NCBI RefSeq assembly: GCF_900112755.1
Contig: NZ_FOMW01000009.1
Coordinates: 62,001 to 126,000, forward strand
Length of the DNA: 64,000 nucleotides
From: Sulfitobacter brevis
Lineage (GTDB): Bacteria; Pseudomonadota; Alphaproteobacteria; Rhodobacterales; Rhodobacteraceae
Reading direction: 5' to 3'
Shown: positions 1 to 10,318 of the stretch, piece by piece
How positions within the stretch are numbered: the first letter of the stretch is position 1
Layout of the letters: each line of letters begins with the position of its first letter
Notes under the pieces: generated by a model
What the model saw: the letters and a program-made list of their open reading frames with translations, nothing else
Told to the model about the DNA's origin: nothing
The model's database searches: none
Made by a program: the position numbers and the translations under genes

Positions 1-1226
1 AATTGTTCCGGCGCGACGCTTTGGCCAGCAGGATCGAGGATGCAGGCTGCGCTGTGGTGCTCACCGATTTCGAAGGCGCTGCGATGCTGAACGGCATCGC
101 CCATCCGTGGATCGCTGCCGAGGTCGGGATTGACGGGGCCCCCGTGACCCCCGCCGAAACCGGCCCCGATGATCCTGCGGTGCTGATCTATACCTCAGGC
201 ACTACGGGCACCCCCAAGGGCGCACTGCACGGGCACCGCGTGCTGACAGGCCATTTGCCGGGTGTGTCGGTCAGCCATGATCATCTGGGTCAGCCCGACG
301 ATTGCCTCTGGACCCCAGCCGACTGGGCGTGGATTGGCGGGTTGTTTGATGTGTTGATGCCGGGGCTGGCGCTCGGTGTGCCGGTGGTCGCCGCACGGAT
401 GGAGAAGTTCTCCCCCCAAGGCTGTGCCGATATCATCACGGCGGGCGATGTGCGCAACGTATTTTTCCCTCCAACGGCGCTGCGGATGCTCAAATCGGCG
501 GAAACGCAGATACCCGGACTGCGCTCGGTTGCTAGCGGCGGCGAGCCTTTGGGAGCCGAAATGTTGGTATGGGGCAGGCGGGCCTTCGGGCTCAATATCA
601 ACGAATTTTACGGCCAGACCGAATGTAACATGGTCGCGAGCAGTTGTGGGGCTGATTTCGCGGCGCGTCCGGGCAGTATCGGCAAGGTGGTGCCGGGGCA
701 CCAGATTGCAGTGATTGATGCAGATGGGCAGCCGACGCAGGATGAAGGCGATGTCGCGATCCGCAAGGGATCGGCGTCCATGATGTTGGCCTACTGGAAC
801 CGGCCAGAGGAGACTGCCGACAAGTTCCGAGGGCCTTGGATGGTCACCGGAGACCGCGGCCGGTGGCAGGGGGATTACCTGTGTTTTGTAGGCCGCGAGG
901 ATGATGTAATTACCTCGTCCGGATACCGCATTGGCCCCGCCGAGATCGAGGACTGCCTGCTTGCGCATCCCGATGTGGCGACCTGTGGCGTGGTGGGCAA
1001 GCCCGACGCGCTGCGCACCGAAGTGGTAAAAGCCTATGTGGTCTTGCGCAACGGCGCGACGGCAGATGCAAAAGAATTACAGAACTGGGTTAAAGAACGG
1101 CTCGCAAGCTATTCATACCCAAGAGAAATAGCCTTTCTTGAGGCGCTGCCGATGACCGTCACAGGCAAGGTCATCCGCAAAGAACTAAAGCGCATGGCGG
1201 CGCGGGAAAACGAGGATAACACATGA
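1..1226 (+). CDS. AMP-dependent acyl-CoA synthetase, 5' end outside window
   Basis: The frame is open from the window edge, so the N-terminus is missing; about 407 residues are visible. They carry the adenylate-forming signatures: the P-loop [16 protein letters not shown] (visible residues about 63-78), [10 protein letters not shown] near residue 200, [15 protein letters not shown], and the C-terminal catalytic lysine motif [10 protein letters not shown]. The enzyme should activate a carboxylic acid to its CoA thioester through an acyl-adenylate. Its stop overlaps the methylcrotonyl-CoA carboxylase start as ATGA, so it belongs to the leucine operon. Plausible substrates are acetoacetate (the end product of leucine degradation) or isovalerate; the sequence does not decide. 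Family assignment is firm, substrate is inference. Confidence 0.9.
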   Translation, partial: LFRRDALASRIEDAGCAVVLTDFEGAAMLNGIAHPWIAAEVGIDGAPVTPAETGPDDPAVLIYTSGTTGTPKGALHGHRVLTGHLPGVSVSHDHLGQPDDCLWTPADWAWIGGLFDVLMPGLALGVPVVAARMEKFSPQGCADIITAGDVRNVFFPPTALRMLKSAETQIPGLRSVASGGEPLGAEMLVWGRRAFGLNINEFYGQTECNMVASSCGADFAARPGSIGKVVPGHQIAVIDADGQPTQDEGDVAIRKGSASMMLAYWNRPEETADKFRGPWMVTGDRGRWQGDYLCFVGREDDVITSSGYRIGPAEIEDCLLAHPDVATCGVVGKPDALRTEVVKAYVVLRNGATADAKELQNWVKERLASYSYPREIAFLEALPMTVTGKVIRKELKRMAARENEDNT

Positions 1227-2827
1227 AGTTGAAATCACAGGCTTTGCCATCTTCCGAAAGCTTCAAGGCGAACGAAATGGCGCATCTCAAGGCGATGATG
1301 CCCGTTCGCGAGGCAGCCGAAGCCGCAGCCTTGGGCGGCGGTGAGAAATCCCGCGCCCGCCATGCCAGCCGTGGCAAGATGCTGCCGCGGGAACGGGTGG
1401 CGAACCTGCTTGATCCGGGCAGCCCGTTTCTGGAGATTGGCGCAGTTGCGGCGCACGGACTCTATGACGGGGTTGCGCCCTGTGCGGGGGTGATCGCCGG
1501 TATCGGGCGGGTGCAAGGCCATGAGGTCATGGTGGTCTGCAACGACGCCACGGTGAAAGGCGGCACCTACTATCCGATGACCGTCAAAAAGCACCTGCGC
1601 GCCCAAGAGATCGCCGAGGCCAACCATCTGCCGTGCATCTATCTGGTCGATAGCGGCGGCGCGAACCTGCCCAATCAGGACGAGGTTTTCCCCGACCGCG
1701 ACCACTTCGGTGCGATCTTTTACAACCAGGCGCGGATGAGCGCCAAAGGCATTCCGCAGATCGCGGTTGTTATGGGATCGTGCACCGCAGGCGGCGCCTA
1801 TGTGCCGGCGATGTCGGATGTGACGATTATCGTAAAGGATCAGGGCACGATCTTTCTTGCCGGTCCGCCTTTGGTGAAGGCAGCGACGGGCGAGGTCGTC
1901 TCGGCCGAGGACTTGGGCGGCGGTGACGTTCATACCCGCCTGTCGGGCGTGGCGGATTATCTGGCCGAAGATGACGCCCATGCGCTGGCGCTGGCGCGGC
2001 GCGCGGTGGCAGGTTTGAACCGTGCCAAACCCGCAACCGTGCAATGGGAAAGCCCCGAAGAGCCTGCCTATGATCCGTCCGAGATGCTCGGCGTGGTGCC
2101 TGCCGACTTGCGCACCCCCTATGACATCCGCGAAGTAATCATGCGGTTGGTTGATGGTAGCCGGTTTGACGAATTCAAATCCCGCTTCGGGGAGACCTTG
2201 GTGACAGGCTTTGCGCACGTCAAAGGCTGCCCTGTCGGGATTATTGCGAACAACGGGGTGTTGTTCTCGGAAGCGGCCCAGAAAGGTGCACATTTCGTCG
2301 AGCTCTGCTCGCAGCGCAATATCCCGCTGGTCTTTTTGCAAAACATCACCGGCTTCATGGTGGGCCGTAAGTACGAGAACGAGGGTATCGCGCGGCATGG
2401 CGCCAAGATGGTCACGGCTGTGGCGACGACCAATGTGCCGAAAATTACCATGCTGGTTGGCGGCTCCTTCGGGGCGGGCAATTACGGCATGGCCGGGCGC
2501 GCCTATCGGCCTCGGTTCTTGTGGACTTGGCCGAATTCGCGGATTTCGGTCATGGGCGGGCCCCAGGCGGCGGGCGTTCTGGCCACTGTCAAACGCGATG
2601 CGCTGGAGCGCGCCGGCGAGGTTTGGACCGAAGAGGAAGAGACCGCGTTCAAGCAGCCGACAATTGATATGTTCGAAGAACAGTCGCATCCGCTTTATGC
2701 CTCGGCGCGGTTGTGGGACGACGGGATCATTGACCCGCGCCAAAGCCGTGATGTGTTGTTCTTGAGCCTGAGTGCCAGCCTCAACGCGCCGATCGAGCCG
2801 ACGCGCTTTGGCTTGTTCCGAATGTGA
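1223..2827 (+). CDS. mccB: Methylcrotonyl-CoA carboxylase, carboxyltransferase (beta) subunit
   Basis: This 534-residue protein has the two-lobed crotonase-like carboxyltransferase fold of biotin-dependent acyl-CoA carboxylases, with [19 protein letters not shown] in the N lobe and the oxyanion-type [15 protein letters not shown] in the C lobe. The SGGANLP and [11 protein letters not shown] segments and the length favour the methylcrotonyl-CoA over the propionyl-CoA type. It transfers the carboxyl group from carboxybiotin to 3-methylcrotonyl-CoA, the fourth step of leucine breakdown. The start overlaps the upstream stop (ATGA). The biotin-carrying partner follows after a 133-base gap. The HMG-CoA lyase and methylglutaconyl-CoA hydratase downstream support the substrate. 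Confidence 0.93.
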   Translation: MKLKSQALPSSESFKANEMAHLKAMMPVREAAEAAALGGGEKSRARHASRGKMLPRERVANLLDPGSPFLEIGAVAAHGLYDGVAPCAGVIAGIGRVQGHEVMVVCNDATVKGGTYYPMTVKKHLRAQEIAEANHLPCIYLVDSGGANLPNQDEVFPDRDHFGAIFYNQARMSAKGIPQIAVVMGSCTAGGAYVPAMSDVTIIVKDQGTIFLAGPPLVKAATGEVVSAEDLGGGDVHTRLSGVADYLAEDDAHALALARRAVAGLNRAKPATVQWESPEEPAYDPSEMLGVVPADLRTPYDIREVIMRLVDGSRFDEFKSRFGETLVTGFAHVKGCPVGIIANNGVLFSEAAQKGAHFVELCSQRNIPLVFLQNITGFMVGRKYENEGIARHGAKMVTAVATTNVPKITMLVGGSFGAGNYGMAGRAYRPRFLWTWPNSRISVMGGPQAAGVLATVKRDALERAGEVWTEEEETAFKQPTIDMFEEQSHPLYASARLWDDGIIDPRQSRDVLFLSLSASLNAPIEPTRFGLFRM

Positions 2828-2960
2828 GAATGGGGCGACGCTTCGGGTGTGGGTTGGTTTTGCGAATGGCGAAGCAGGGGGCGCTGCCCTCGCTGCCTGC
2901 GGACCGCTCGCCCGGAACATATAGGCCAAATGAAGTTAGAATAGAAAGACGGGTGTGAGC
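2828..2960 (+). other. Gap within the leucine operon
   Basis: A 133-base spacer between the two carboxylase subunits. It is GC-rich, with an imperfect GGGC/GCCC palindrome around 2876-2892, then becomes AT-richer just before the mccA start. I see no convincing reading frame and no T-tract terminator, so the operon probably reads through. Confidence 0.5.
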
Positions 2961-4913
2961 ATGTTCGATACGATCTTGATTGCGAACCGGGGCGAGATTG
3001 CCTGTCGGGTGATGGAAACAGCGCAGGCGATGGGGGTGCGCTGTGTAGCTGTGTATTCGGACGCGGATGCCGGCGCCAAGCATGTGGCGATGGCGGACCG
3101 TGCGGTGCACATCGGGGGCTCGTCGCCGTCGGAGTCCTACCTGAAGGGCGATGTGATCATTCAAGCGGCGCTTGATACGGGCGCGCAGGCGATCCATCCA
3201 GGCTATGGGTTTTTGTCGGAGAACCCTGATTTTGTGGAAGCGGTTGTCGCGGCTGGCTTGGTGTTTATCGGTCCATCCGCAAAAGCAATTCGCGCGATGG
3301 GTTTGAAGGATGCCGCCAAGGCGCTGATGGTTGAGGCCGGAGTGCCCGTGGTGCCGGGGTATCACGGCGACAATCAGGATGACGGGTTTCTAGCAGGACA
3401 GGCTGACGAGATCGGCTTTCCGGTGATGATCAAGGCGGTTGCAGGCGGCGGCGGCAAAGGTATGCGGATGGTGGAGAGCGCCTCCGGGTTTCAAGAGGGA
3501 TTGGACAGTGCCCGTTCGGAAGCCAAGACTGCGTTCGGCAATTCGGATGTGTTGATCGAGAAATTCGTGACCCAGCCGCGCCATATCGAAGTGCAGGTTT
3601 TTGGCGATGGCACCAAGGCGGTGCATCTGTTCGAGCGCGATTGTTCGCTGCAGCGCCGTCATCAGAAGGTGATTGAAGAAGCGCCTGCGCCCGGCATGAC
3701 CCCCGAGGTGCGCGAAGCGATGGGCCAAGCGGCGGTGCGTGCTGCCGAGGCGATCGGCTATGCCGGTGCTGGCACGGTAGAATTCATCGTCGACGGCTCC
3801 GGCGGGCTAAGCGCCGATGGCTTCTATTTTATGGAAATGAACACCCGATTGCAGGTTGAGCATCCGGTAACGGAGGCGATCACAGGCGTTGATCTGGTGG
3901 CTTGGCAGTTACGCGTGGCGGCTGGGGAAGACTTACCGATGCGGCAAGACGCGCTCACGATTGACGGGCATGCGTTTGAGGCACGGCTTTATGCCGAGGA
4001 TGTGCCGAAAGGGTTTTTGCCAGCGACAGGCACGCTGACGCATCTGGCCTTCACTGATCAGACGCGTGCGGATTCGGGCGTGCGGGCGGGTGATACGATT
4101 TCGCCGTTCTACGATCCGATGATCGCCAAGGTGATCGTGCACGGGCCCAACCGCGATGTGGCGCTGGCGCGGTTGCGCGCGGCGCTGGCGGGCTGTGAGG
4201 TGGCTGGAACGGTGACCAATCTGGCATTCTTGGGCGCATTAGCCAGCCATGACGGTTTTGTGCGTGGCGAGGTCGATACAGGCTTGATCGCGCGGGATAT
4301 TGAGAGCTTGACCGCCGCACCGGAGGTCGCGGCGCGCCATATTGTTGTGGCGGGCATGGCGGCGCTCGATCTGCTTGAACCGATGGCCGAGGCCGGATTT
4401 ACCCTCTGGCGGCCCTTGCGGCGGCAGGTTTTGCTGGCGCGGGACGGTGAGGAGCAGATGTTGAAGGTGCGGGTTTTATCACCGTTGGTACAGCTTTGGA
4501 CGCTTGGCGATCACGAGGTCAAAGCCGAGCGGATCAAGGGGCGCTGGCAAGTCGATGGCCAGCCCGCGCCGCATGTGGTCAAGGCGGGCGGGATTGTCAC
4601 GGTGTTTGACGGCTACGGGCTGGCCTTTGATGTGATTGATCCGCTCGACCGCGCGGCGGGCGCACAGGGGGATGGCAATTTGATCGAAGCACCAATGCCG
4701 GGGTTGGTCCGGTCGGTTACGGCGAAGGTCGGGCAGACCGTGTCACAGGGTGACAAGCTCGCGGTACTAGAGGCGATGAAGATGGAGCATGCGCTTTTGG
4801 CGGCGCGGGATGGTGTCATTGCCGAGGTGCTGGCCGCAGCAGGCGACCAGGTCGAAGCGGGGGCGGCGCTGATCCGGCTTGAACCCGCTGACGACGCAGA
4901 GGTGGCAGCATGA
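2961..4913 (+). CDS. mccA: Methylcrotonyl-CoA carboxylase, biotin carboxylase/BCCP (alpha) subunit
   Basis: A 650-residue protein opening with the biotin carboxylase N-domain (FDTILIANRGEIACRV), followed by the ATP-grasp glycine loop KAVAGGGGKGMRM, the catalytic EMNTRLQVEHPVTE, and a C-terminal biotinyl domain with the acceptor lysine in VLEAMKMEHAL (about residue 600). It carboxylates its own biotin with ATP and bicarbonate and works with the beta subunit. I chose ATG at 2961; an in-frame GTG six bases upstream is possible. The stop overlaps the GST start. Biotinylation would need the ligase encoded at 27578, far downstream in this window. Confidence 0.94.
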   Translation: MFDTILIANRGEIACRVMETAQAMGVRCVAVYSDADAGAKHVAMADRAVHIGGSSPSESYLKGDVIIQAALDTGAQAIHPGYGFLSENPDFVEAVVAAGLVFIGPSAKAIRAMGLKDAAKALMVEAGVPVVPGYHGDNQDDGFLAGQADEIGFPVMIKAVAGGGGKGMRMVESASGFQEGLDSARSEAKTAFGNSDVLIEKFVTQPRHIEVQVFGDGTKAVHLFERDCSLQRRHQKVIEEAPAPGMTPEVREAMGQAAVRAAEAIGYAGAGTVEFIVDGSGGLSADGFYFMEMNTRLQVEHPVTEAITGVDLVAWQLRVAAGEDLPMRQDALTIDGHAFEARLYAEDVPKGFLPATGTLTHLAFTDQTRADSGVRAGDTISPFYDPMIAKVIVHGPNRDVALARLRAALAGCEVAGTVTNLAFLGALASHDGFVRGEVDTGLIARDIESLTAAPEVAARHIVVAGMAALDLLEPMAEAGFTLWRPLRRQVLLARDGEEQMLKVRVLSPLVQLWTLGDHEVKAERIKGRWQVDGQPAPHVVKAGGIVTVFDGYGLAFDVIDPLDRAAGAQGDGNLIEAPMPGLVRSVTAKVGQTVSQGDKLAVLEAMKMEHALLAARDGVIAEVLAAAGDQVEAGAALIRLEPADDAEVAA

Positions 4914-5578
4914 TCGTTTTACACCACACGCCGCAAACCCGCTCCATGCGGACGTTGTGGCTGTTGAACGAGATGGACGAGCCGTTCCAACTGCGCGGGC
5001 ATGCCTTTGACAAAAGCTTGCGCGATCCGGAATTTCTTAGCCTATCGCCTGCGGGGCGGGTACCGGCGCTGGAGATTGACGGCGAGCGGATGTTCGAGAC
5101 CGGCGCAATTACCCAATACCTGTGTGAGCGCTTTAGCCCCGATCGTTTGGGCCGTTCGGTCGGCAGCCCTGACCGGATGGCGTGGCTGGTGTGGCTGCAT
5201 TTTGCGGAAACCATCAGCCAGCATACCGCTGCTCTGACACAGCAACACATCGCGCTGCGCGAGGATGCCATGCGCAGCCCGATTGTGATGAAACTGGAGG
5301 CCGCGCGGATCGGCAAATGCTACGATGCATTGGAGGCACGGCTGAGTACGCCCGTCGAAAACCGCGACTATCTTTTGACCTCGGGTTTTTCGGCTGTTGA
5401 TATCTCGGTCGGGCAAGCGGTTTACATGGCGCAATTTTTCGTCAAGCTGGACAAGCACCCGTCGGTTGCCGAATGGTACGAAAGGATCACCGAGCGCGAG
5501 AGCTTCATCAAGTCGCTGCCGGACGAACGCACGCTTTTTACCGAAGATTTCTACCCACCTTGGCCGATGGCTGAATAA
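4910..5578 (+). CDS. Glutathione S-transferase family protein
   Basis: The 222 residues form an N-terminal thioredoxin-like domain (starting IVLHHTPQTRSMRTLWLLNE) with the glutathione-binding EIDGERMFETGAI segment (about residues 55-67), and an all-helical C-terminal domain. This is a cytosolic bacterial GST; the substrate cannot be read from sequence. It is set inside the leucine operon: its start overlaps the mccA stop (ATGA) and HMG-CoA lyase follows after 36 bases. The position suggests a role linked to reactive acyl-CoA intermediates, such as glutathione handling of the electrophiles methylcrotonyl- or methylglutaconyl-CoA, but that is inference. Confidence 0.88.
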   Translation: MIVLHHTPQTRSMRTLWLLNEMDEPFQLRGHAFDKSLRDPEFLSLSPAGRVPALEIDGERMFETGAITQYLCERFSPDRLGRSVGSPDRMAWLVWLHFAETISQHTAALTQQHIALREDAMRSPIVMKLEAARIGKCYDALEARLSTPVENRDYLLTSGFSAVDISVGQAVYMAQFFVKLDKHPSVAEWYERITERESFIKSLPDERTLFTEDFYPPWPMAE

Positions 5579-5614
5579 ATCGGCCCGATCATTCTGCAAC
5601 GTAAGGGACACCAT

Positions 5615-6469
5615 ATGACACTAGGACCATGCGAGATTTTTGAGGTTGGCCCGCGCGACGGGTTGCAGAATGAAAAACGCGATATACCGGTGGCGGAGAA
5701 GATCGCCTTGGTGAACAAGCTCAGCGAGGCAGGGTTCTCGCGGATTGAATGTGCCAGTTTTGTCAGCCCGAAATGGGTGCCGCAGATGGCCGGGTCTGAT
5801 CAGGTGCTGGCGGGGATTAAGCGGGCCGAGGGCGTGCGCTATGCTGCGCTTACGCCGAACATGCGGGGTTATGAGGATGCGCGTAAGGCGGGCGCGGACG
5901 AGATTGCAATTTTCGCCTCAGCCTCTGAAGGGTTCAGCCAGAAGAACATAAACGCCAGTATCGACGAAGCCTTTGAGCGTTTCGCACCGATACTGGAGGA
6001 GGCACGTCACATAGATATGCCGGTGCGGGGCTATGTCTCCTGCGTGGTGGAGTGCCCCTATGACGGGCCAGTGGCACCCGAGCAGGTCGCAAAAGTGGCC
6101 GACCGGTTATTCTCGATGGGCTGTTACGAGATTTCGCTCGGCGATACGACCGGCGCGGGCACACCTGCTAGTATTGCAAAGATGCTATTGGCCGTGCGCA
6201 ACGTTGTGCCAGCAGGTCGTTTGGCGGGGCATTTTCATGACACCGGCGGGCGGGCGATGGCTAATATTGATGCAGCCCTTGCCTTGGGGGTGCGGGTATT
6301 CGATGCGGCGGTTGGCGGTCTGGGCGGTTGCCCCTTTGCGCCCGGTGCAGAAGGTAATGTCGCCACTGAAGCGGTCAATAAACACCTTAAGACCCTAGGC
6401 TACAAGACTGGTTTAAATCAGGAAATTTTGGAAGAGGCCGCCGCTATGGCGCGCGCGATGCGGGGCTAA
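5615..6469 (+). CDS. mvaB: Hydroxymethylglutaryl-CoA lyase
   Basis: This 284-residue TIM-barrel enzyme of the HMGL-like family starts with FEVGPRDGLQNEKRDI, which holds the catalytic RDGLQ motif, and has the HMG-CoA lyase signature GGLGGCPFAPGAEGN with its active-site cysteine near residue 238. It cleaves HMG-CoA to acetoacetate and acetyl-CoA, the last step of leucine degradation. Length matches the bacterial family. The hydratase that makes its substrate begins two bases after its stop. Confidence 0.95.
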   Translation: MTLGPCEIFEVGPRDGLQNEKRDIPVAEKIALVNKLSEAGFSRIECASFVSPKWVPQMAGSDQVLAGIKRAEGVRYAALTPNMRGYEDARKAGADEIAIFASASEGFSQKNINASIDEAFERFAPILEEARHIDMPVRGYVSCVVECPYDGPVAPEQVAKVADRLFSMGCYEISLGDTTGAGTPASIAKMLLAVRNVVPAGRLAGHFHDTGGRAMANIDAALALGVRVFDAAVGGLGGCPFAPGAEGNVATEAVNKHLKTLGYKTGLNQEILEEAAAMARAMRG

Positions 6470-6471
6470 GC

Positions 6472-7254
6472 ATGTACGAGACCATCACGATCGACACCGA
6501 TGCACGCGGGGTTGCGACCTTGACCCTGAACCGCCCTGACAAACACAACGCCATGTCGCCGCAGATGATGGCCGACCTCACGGCCGCTGCCGCGCAATTG
6601 GGCGGCGATGATGCGGTGCGGGTGGTTGTGCTGACGGGTGCGGGCAAGTCGTTCTGTGCCGGTGCCGATCTGGGGTGGATGCGCGCACAGGCCGATATGG
6701 ACAGCGCCACACGGGCGGCGGAGGCTGGGAAGCTGGCTACCATGCTCGGTGTGCTGAACGCGCTGCCGAAACCGTTGATCGGGCGCTTGCAGGGCAATGC
6801 CTTGGGCGGTGGCGTCGGGATGGCGGCGGTTTGTGATGTCGCGATCGGTGTTGATACGCTCAAGATGGGCTTCACTGAAACCCGGCTTGGTATCATTCCC
6901 GCCACCATCGGGCCTTACGTTCTGGCGCGGATGGGCGAGGGGCGGGCGCGGCGTGTGTTTATGTCGGCGCGGCTTTTTGGTGCTGCCGAGGCGGTGGATC
7001 TGGATCTGCTGGCCCGCGCCGTGCCAGCGGCAGAGCTTGACGCCGCAGTCGAGCGTGAGGTGGTCCCGTACCTTTCCTGCGCACCCGGTGCCGTGGCCGC
7101 AGCCAAAAAACTGGCGCGTGATCTGGGGCCGCGCATTAATGACGAAGTTGTGGCGCATACCATCGCCGCGCTGTCCGCACGTTGGGAAACCGAGGAAGCC
7201 GCCGAGGGAATTGGCGCATTTTTCGACAAACGGGCGGCCAATTGGGTGCGATGA
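6472..7254 (+). CDS. liuC: Enoyl-CoA hydratase, probable methylglutaconyl-CoA hydratase
   Basis: A 260-residue crotonase-fold protein. The oxyanion-hole segment VLTGAGKSFCAGADLGWM (about residues 54-71) and the second glycine turn GNALGGGVGMAAVCDVAIG (about residues 109-127) are intact, and the glutamate expected near residue 140 falls in FTETRLGIIP. The fold is shared by many hydratases and isomerases. The assignment to methylglutaconyl-CoA, hydrated to HMG-CoA, rests on its place as the last gene of this leucine operon and on the CAGADLGWM form common in LiuC proteins. The operon seems to end here. Confidence 0.9.
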   Translation: MYETITIDTDARGVATLTLNRPDKHNAMSPQMMADLTAAAAQLGGDDAVRVVVLTGAGKSFCAGADLGWMRAQADMDSATRAAEAGKLATMLGVLNALPKPLIGRLQGNALGGGVGMAAVCDVAIGVDTLKMGFTETRLGIIPATIGPYVLARMGEGRARRVFMSARLFGAAEAVDLDLLARAVPAAELDAAVEREVVPYLSCAPGAVAAAKKLARDLGPRINDEVVAHTIAALSARWETEEAAEGIGAFFDKRAANWVR

Positions 7255-7343
7255 TCCGCCGATGGCGGCAATCACATGCGTGTCAACCCTTCCTTTAAGC
7301 TTGCCAACTATCTGGTTTAGGGTATCCGGTACGGAAAAACAGG

Positions 7344-8378
7344 TTGAAGCAGGCAGTGTCAGACATCTCAGCATCCCAAACACCTACGCGCGCCCGTGAT
7401 TGGATCACGGTGCTGGCGCGTTATCGCGAACCCAGTACCGCACGCAGCATCTTTGAACTCTGCGTCAGCATGATTCCTTTTGTGGCCCTTTGGGTCGCCG
7501 CTTGCTGGGTCGCACAATACAGTTATCTCGGCGCCTTTGTGATTTCGGCGCTGAACGGCGGCTTTCTGGTGCGGCTGTTCTGCATCCAGCACGATTGCGG
7601 CCATGGCTCGTTTCTGGGCAACCGGACGGCAAGCGACTGGATCGGCCGGATTTTGGGTGTGGTTACGCTGACGCCTTATGATGTCTGGCGTCGGACCCAC
7701 TCGATTCACCACAGCCACGCGGGCGATCTGGGCCGCCGTGGCATTGGAGATGTGATGACCCTGACTATCGAAGAATATCACCAGCGCAGCGCTTGGGGGC
7801 GATTCCTTTATCGCGCCTATCGTCATCCACTGGTGTTGTTCGGCATTGGCCCGGCCTATCTTTTCTTTCTCGAATACCGTCTGCCGATTGGCTTGATGGG
7901 GCAGCGTAAATACTGGTTCTCGGCTATGGCCACGAACGCGGGTATCGTTGCAATCCTGTCGATCATCGTCTGGTTTGGCGGCTGGCAGGCGCTATTTCTG
8001 GTGTTCTTGCCTTCCACACTGGTGGCGGCCTCGGTCGGTGTCTGGCTGTTTTATGTCCAGCACCAGTTTGAGGATACCCAGTGGGACAGCGCGCCGGACT
8101 GGCAAGTGCACGAAGCAGCCCTGCACGGCAGCTCGCACTATGATCTGCCACCAATCCTGCGTTGGTTCACCGCCAATATCGGTATCCACCATGTGCACCA
8201 CCTATATGCGCGGATTCCGTTCTACCGGTTGACCGAAGTTGTGCGTGATCATAGCGAGTTGGCGACTCACGCGCGGATGTCGCTGATGGAAAGCTTCAAG
8301 TGTGCTAGCCTCGATCTTTGGGATGAAAAAAGCCGCAAGCTGGTTTCATTCGCTGCAGCGCGGCGTCTCGCGGCATAA
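7344..8378 (+). CDS. Fatty acid desaturase family membrane protein
   Basis: A 344-residue membrane desaturase with the three expected histidine boxes: HDCGH (in IQHDCGHGSFLGNR, about residue 83), HSIHHSHAG (about residue 117) and HHVHHLY (about residue 282), which bind a di-iron centre. Several hydrophobic segments lie between them (about residues 40-75 and 180-235). It should insert a double bond into membrane lipid acyl chains. The start is uncertain: TTG at 7344 follows an AGG, and GTG at 7356 is an alternative; no ATG lies before the first membrane segment. It is a separate transcription unit with a terminator-like hairpin after its stop. Confidence 0.87.
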   Translation: MKQAVSDISASQTPTRARDWITVLARYREPSTARSIFELCVSMIPFVALWVAACWVAQYSYLGAFVISALNGGFLVRLFCIQHDCGHGSFLGNRTASDWIGRILGVVTLTPYDVWRRTHSIHHSHAGDLGRRGIGDVMTLTIEEYHQRSAWGRFLYRAYRHPLVLFGIGPAYLFFLEYRLPIGLMGQRKYWFSAMATNAGIVAILSIIVWFGGWQALFLVFLPSTLVAASVGVWLFYVQHQFEDTQWDSAPDWQVHEAALHGSSHYDLPPILRWFTANIGIHHVHHLYARIPFYRLTEVVRDHSELATHARMSLMESFKCASLDLWDEKSRKLVSFAAARRLAA

Positions 8379-8411
8379 AACGGGCCTGAACGGGGTAAAA
8401 CCCGGTCGGGC

Positions 8412-8433
8412 AGGGTGCCAGTTAGGCACCTTT
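8412..8433 (+). terminator. Rho-independent terminator after the desaturase gene
   Basis: A perfect six-base stem GGTGCC/GGCACC with a five-base loop, extended by weaker pairs and followed by TTT. It lies 34 bases past the desaturase stop and separates that gene from the nuo operon. The T-tract is short, so the strength is uncertain. Confidence 0.5.
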
Positions 8434-8448
8434 CACCGCCGCATCCCG

Positions 8449-8477
8449 TTGACCCTGCCGACCACCCCCGCTAAACC
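8449..8477 (+). promoter_or_regulatory. Putative sigma-70 promoter of the nuo operon
   Basis: TTGACC at 8449-8454 matches the -35 consensus at five of six bases. It is followed 17 bases later by TAAACC, a weak -10 element. It sits after the desaturase terminator and about 70 bases before the nuoA start, where the operon promoter is expected. Confidence 0.4.
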
Positions 8478-8546
8478 CGTTTGCAAGTCTGCCCCTCATG
8501 GCCTTTGCGTGTTGTAAAGGCCGTGCCACGCTAAAGGAGCCTCCCC

Positions 8547-9520
<974 letters not shown>

Positions 9521-9544
9521 GCGCGTGTTGGAAAGGAACCAGCG

Positions 9545-10153
9545 ATGAGTGACCATCTTCAGGAGCTTGGCGGCTATATTGAAGCCAAACGCCCCGACTG
9601 TGTGCTGGGCTGGGACATCTCGCAGGGCGAGTTGAACATGGATGTCACGCTGACCAATATTGCCGGTCTGATCGACTTCCTCAAAGGCGATGCGACCTGC
9701 CGTTTTTCGACATTGGTTGACATTACCGCGGTCGATTACACGGGCCGCGCCAAGCGGTTTGACGTCGTCTATCACCTGCTCAGCATGTACCAGAACCACC
9801 GCATTCGCCTGCGCGTGGCCGTGCGCGAAAAGGATATGGTCCCGTCGCTGACCGACGTGCACCCCTCGGCCAACTGGTTCGAGCGCGAAGTTTTCGACAT
9901 GTTCGGCATCCTGTTTTCCGGCCACCCTGATCTACGTCGCATCCTCACCGATTACGGCTTTCGCGGCTATCCGCTGCGCAAGGACTTCCCGACAACGGGC
10001 TATACCGAAGTGCGTTATGACGAGGTGCAAAAGCGCGTTGTCTATGAACCGGTGAAGCTGGTGCAGGAGTACCGCCAGTTTGATTTCATGTCCCCGTGGG
10101 AGGGTGCCGAGTACATCCTGCCGGGTGATGACAAGGCTGATGCGCCGAAATGA
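9545..10153 (+). CDS. nuoC: NADH-quinone oxidoreductase subunit C
   Basis: This 202-residue protein is the 30-kDa subunit of the complex I peripheral arm, separate from NuoD, unlike the NuoCD fusion of E. coli. The diagnostic C-terminal block [20 protein letters not shown] and the following [17 protein letters not shown] are intact. It has no cofactor and supports the quinone-module assembly. Its last bases overlap a small membrane protein start (ATGA). Confidence 0.96.
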   Translation: MSDHLQELGGYIEAKRPDCVLGWDISQGELNMDVTLTNIAGLIDFLKGDATCRFSTLVDITAVDYTGRAKRFDVVYHLLSMYQNHRIRLRVAVREKDMVPSLTDVHPSANWFEREVFDMFGILFSGHPDLRRILTDYGFRGYPLRKDFPTTGYTEVRYDEVQKRVVYEPVKLVQEYRQFDFMSPWEGAEYILPGDDKADAPK

Positions 10154-10317
10154 TCTGGTGGCTCATCCTGTCGGCCTTAACGGCCATTCCGATGGTACGG
10201 TTGTTGCCGCATTTCGGGATTCACAAATATTGGGCAGCTGCCTGTCTGATCCCCTTTGGCACGCTTGGCCTGCTGTGGTGGATGGGGATCAAGCTGCAAG
10301 AGTTGGAGAAGTTGTGA
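10150..10317 (+). CDS. Small membrane protein inside the nuo operon, function unknown
   Basis: A 55-codon frame occupies the whole space between nuoC and nuoD. Its ATG overlaps the nuoC stop as ATGA, and its TGA ends one base before the nuoD start. The product starts [20 protein letters not shown] and continues [20 protein letters not shown], then [15 protein letters not shown]: two short hydrophobic helices joined by a His-containing turn, with a charged C-terminal tail. The tight coupling on both sides argues for translation. I do not recognise a family. A role in complex I assembly or as a small peripheral membrane subunit is inferred only from position. Confidence 0.72.
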   Translation: MIWWLILSALTAIPMVRLLPHFGIHKYWAAACLIPFGTLGLLWWMGIKLQELEKL

Positions 10318-10318
10318 C

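Noticed and set aside
2860..2900. GC-rich palindromic spacer as a mobile repeat (REP/ERIC-like)
   Set aside because: Only one copy was noticed in the window and the pairing is imperfect.
1235..2929. A 564-codon open frame antisense to mccB
   Set aside because: High GC at third positions keeps the opposite strand open. The product is rich in Arg/His with no domain, while the plus-strand frame is a clear carboxyltransferase.
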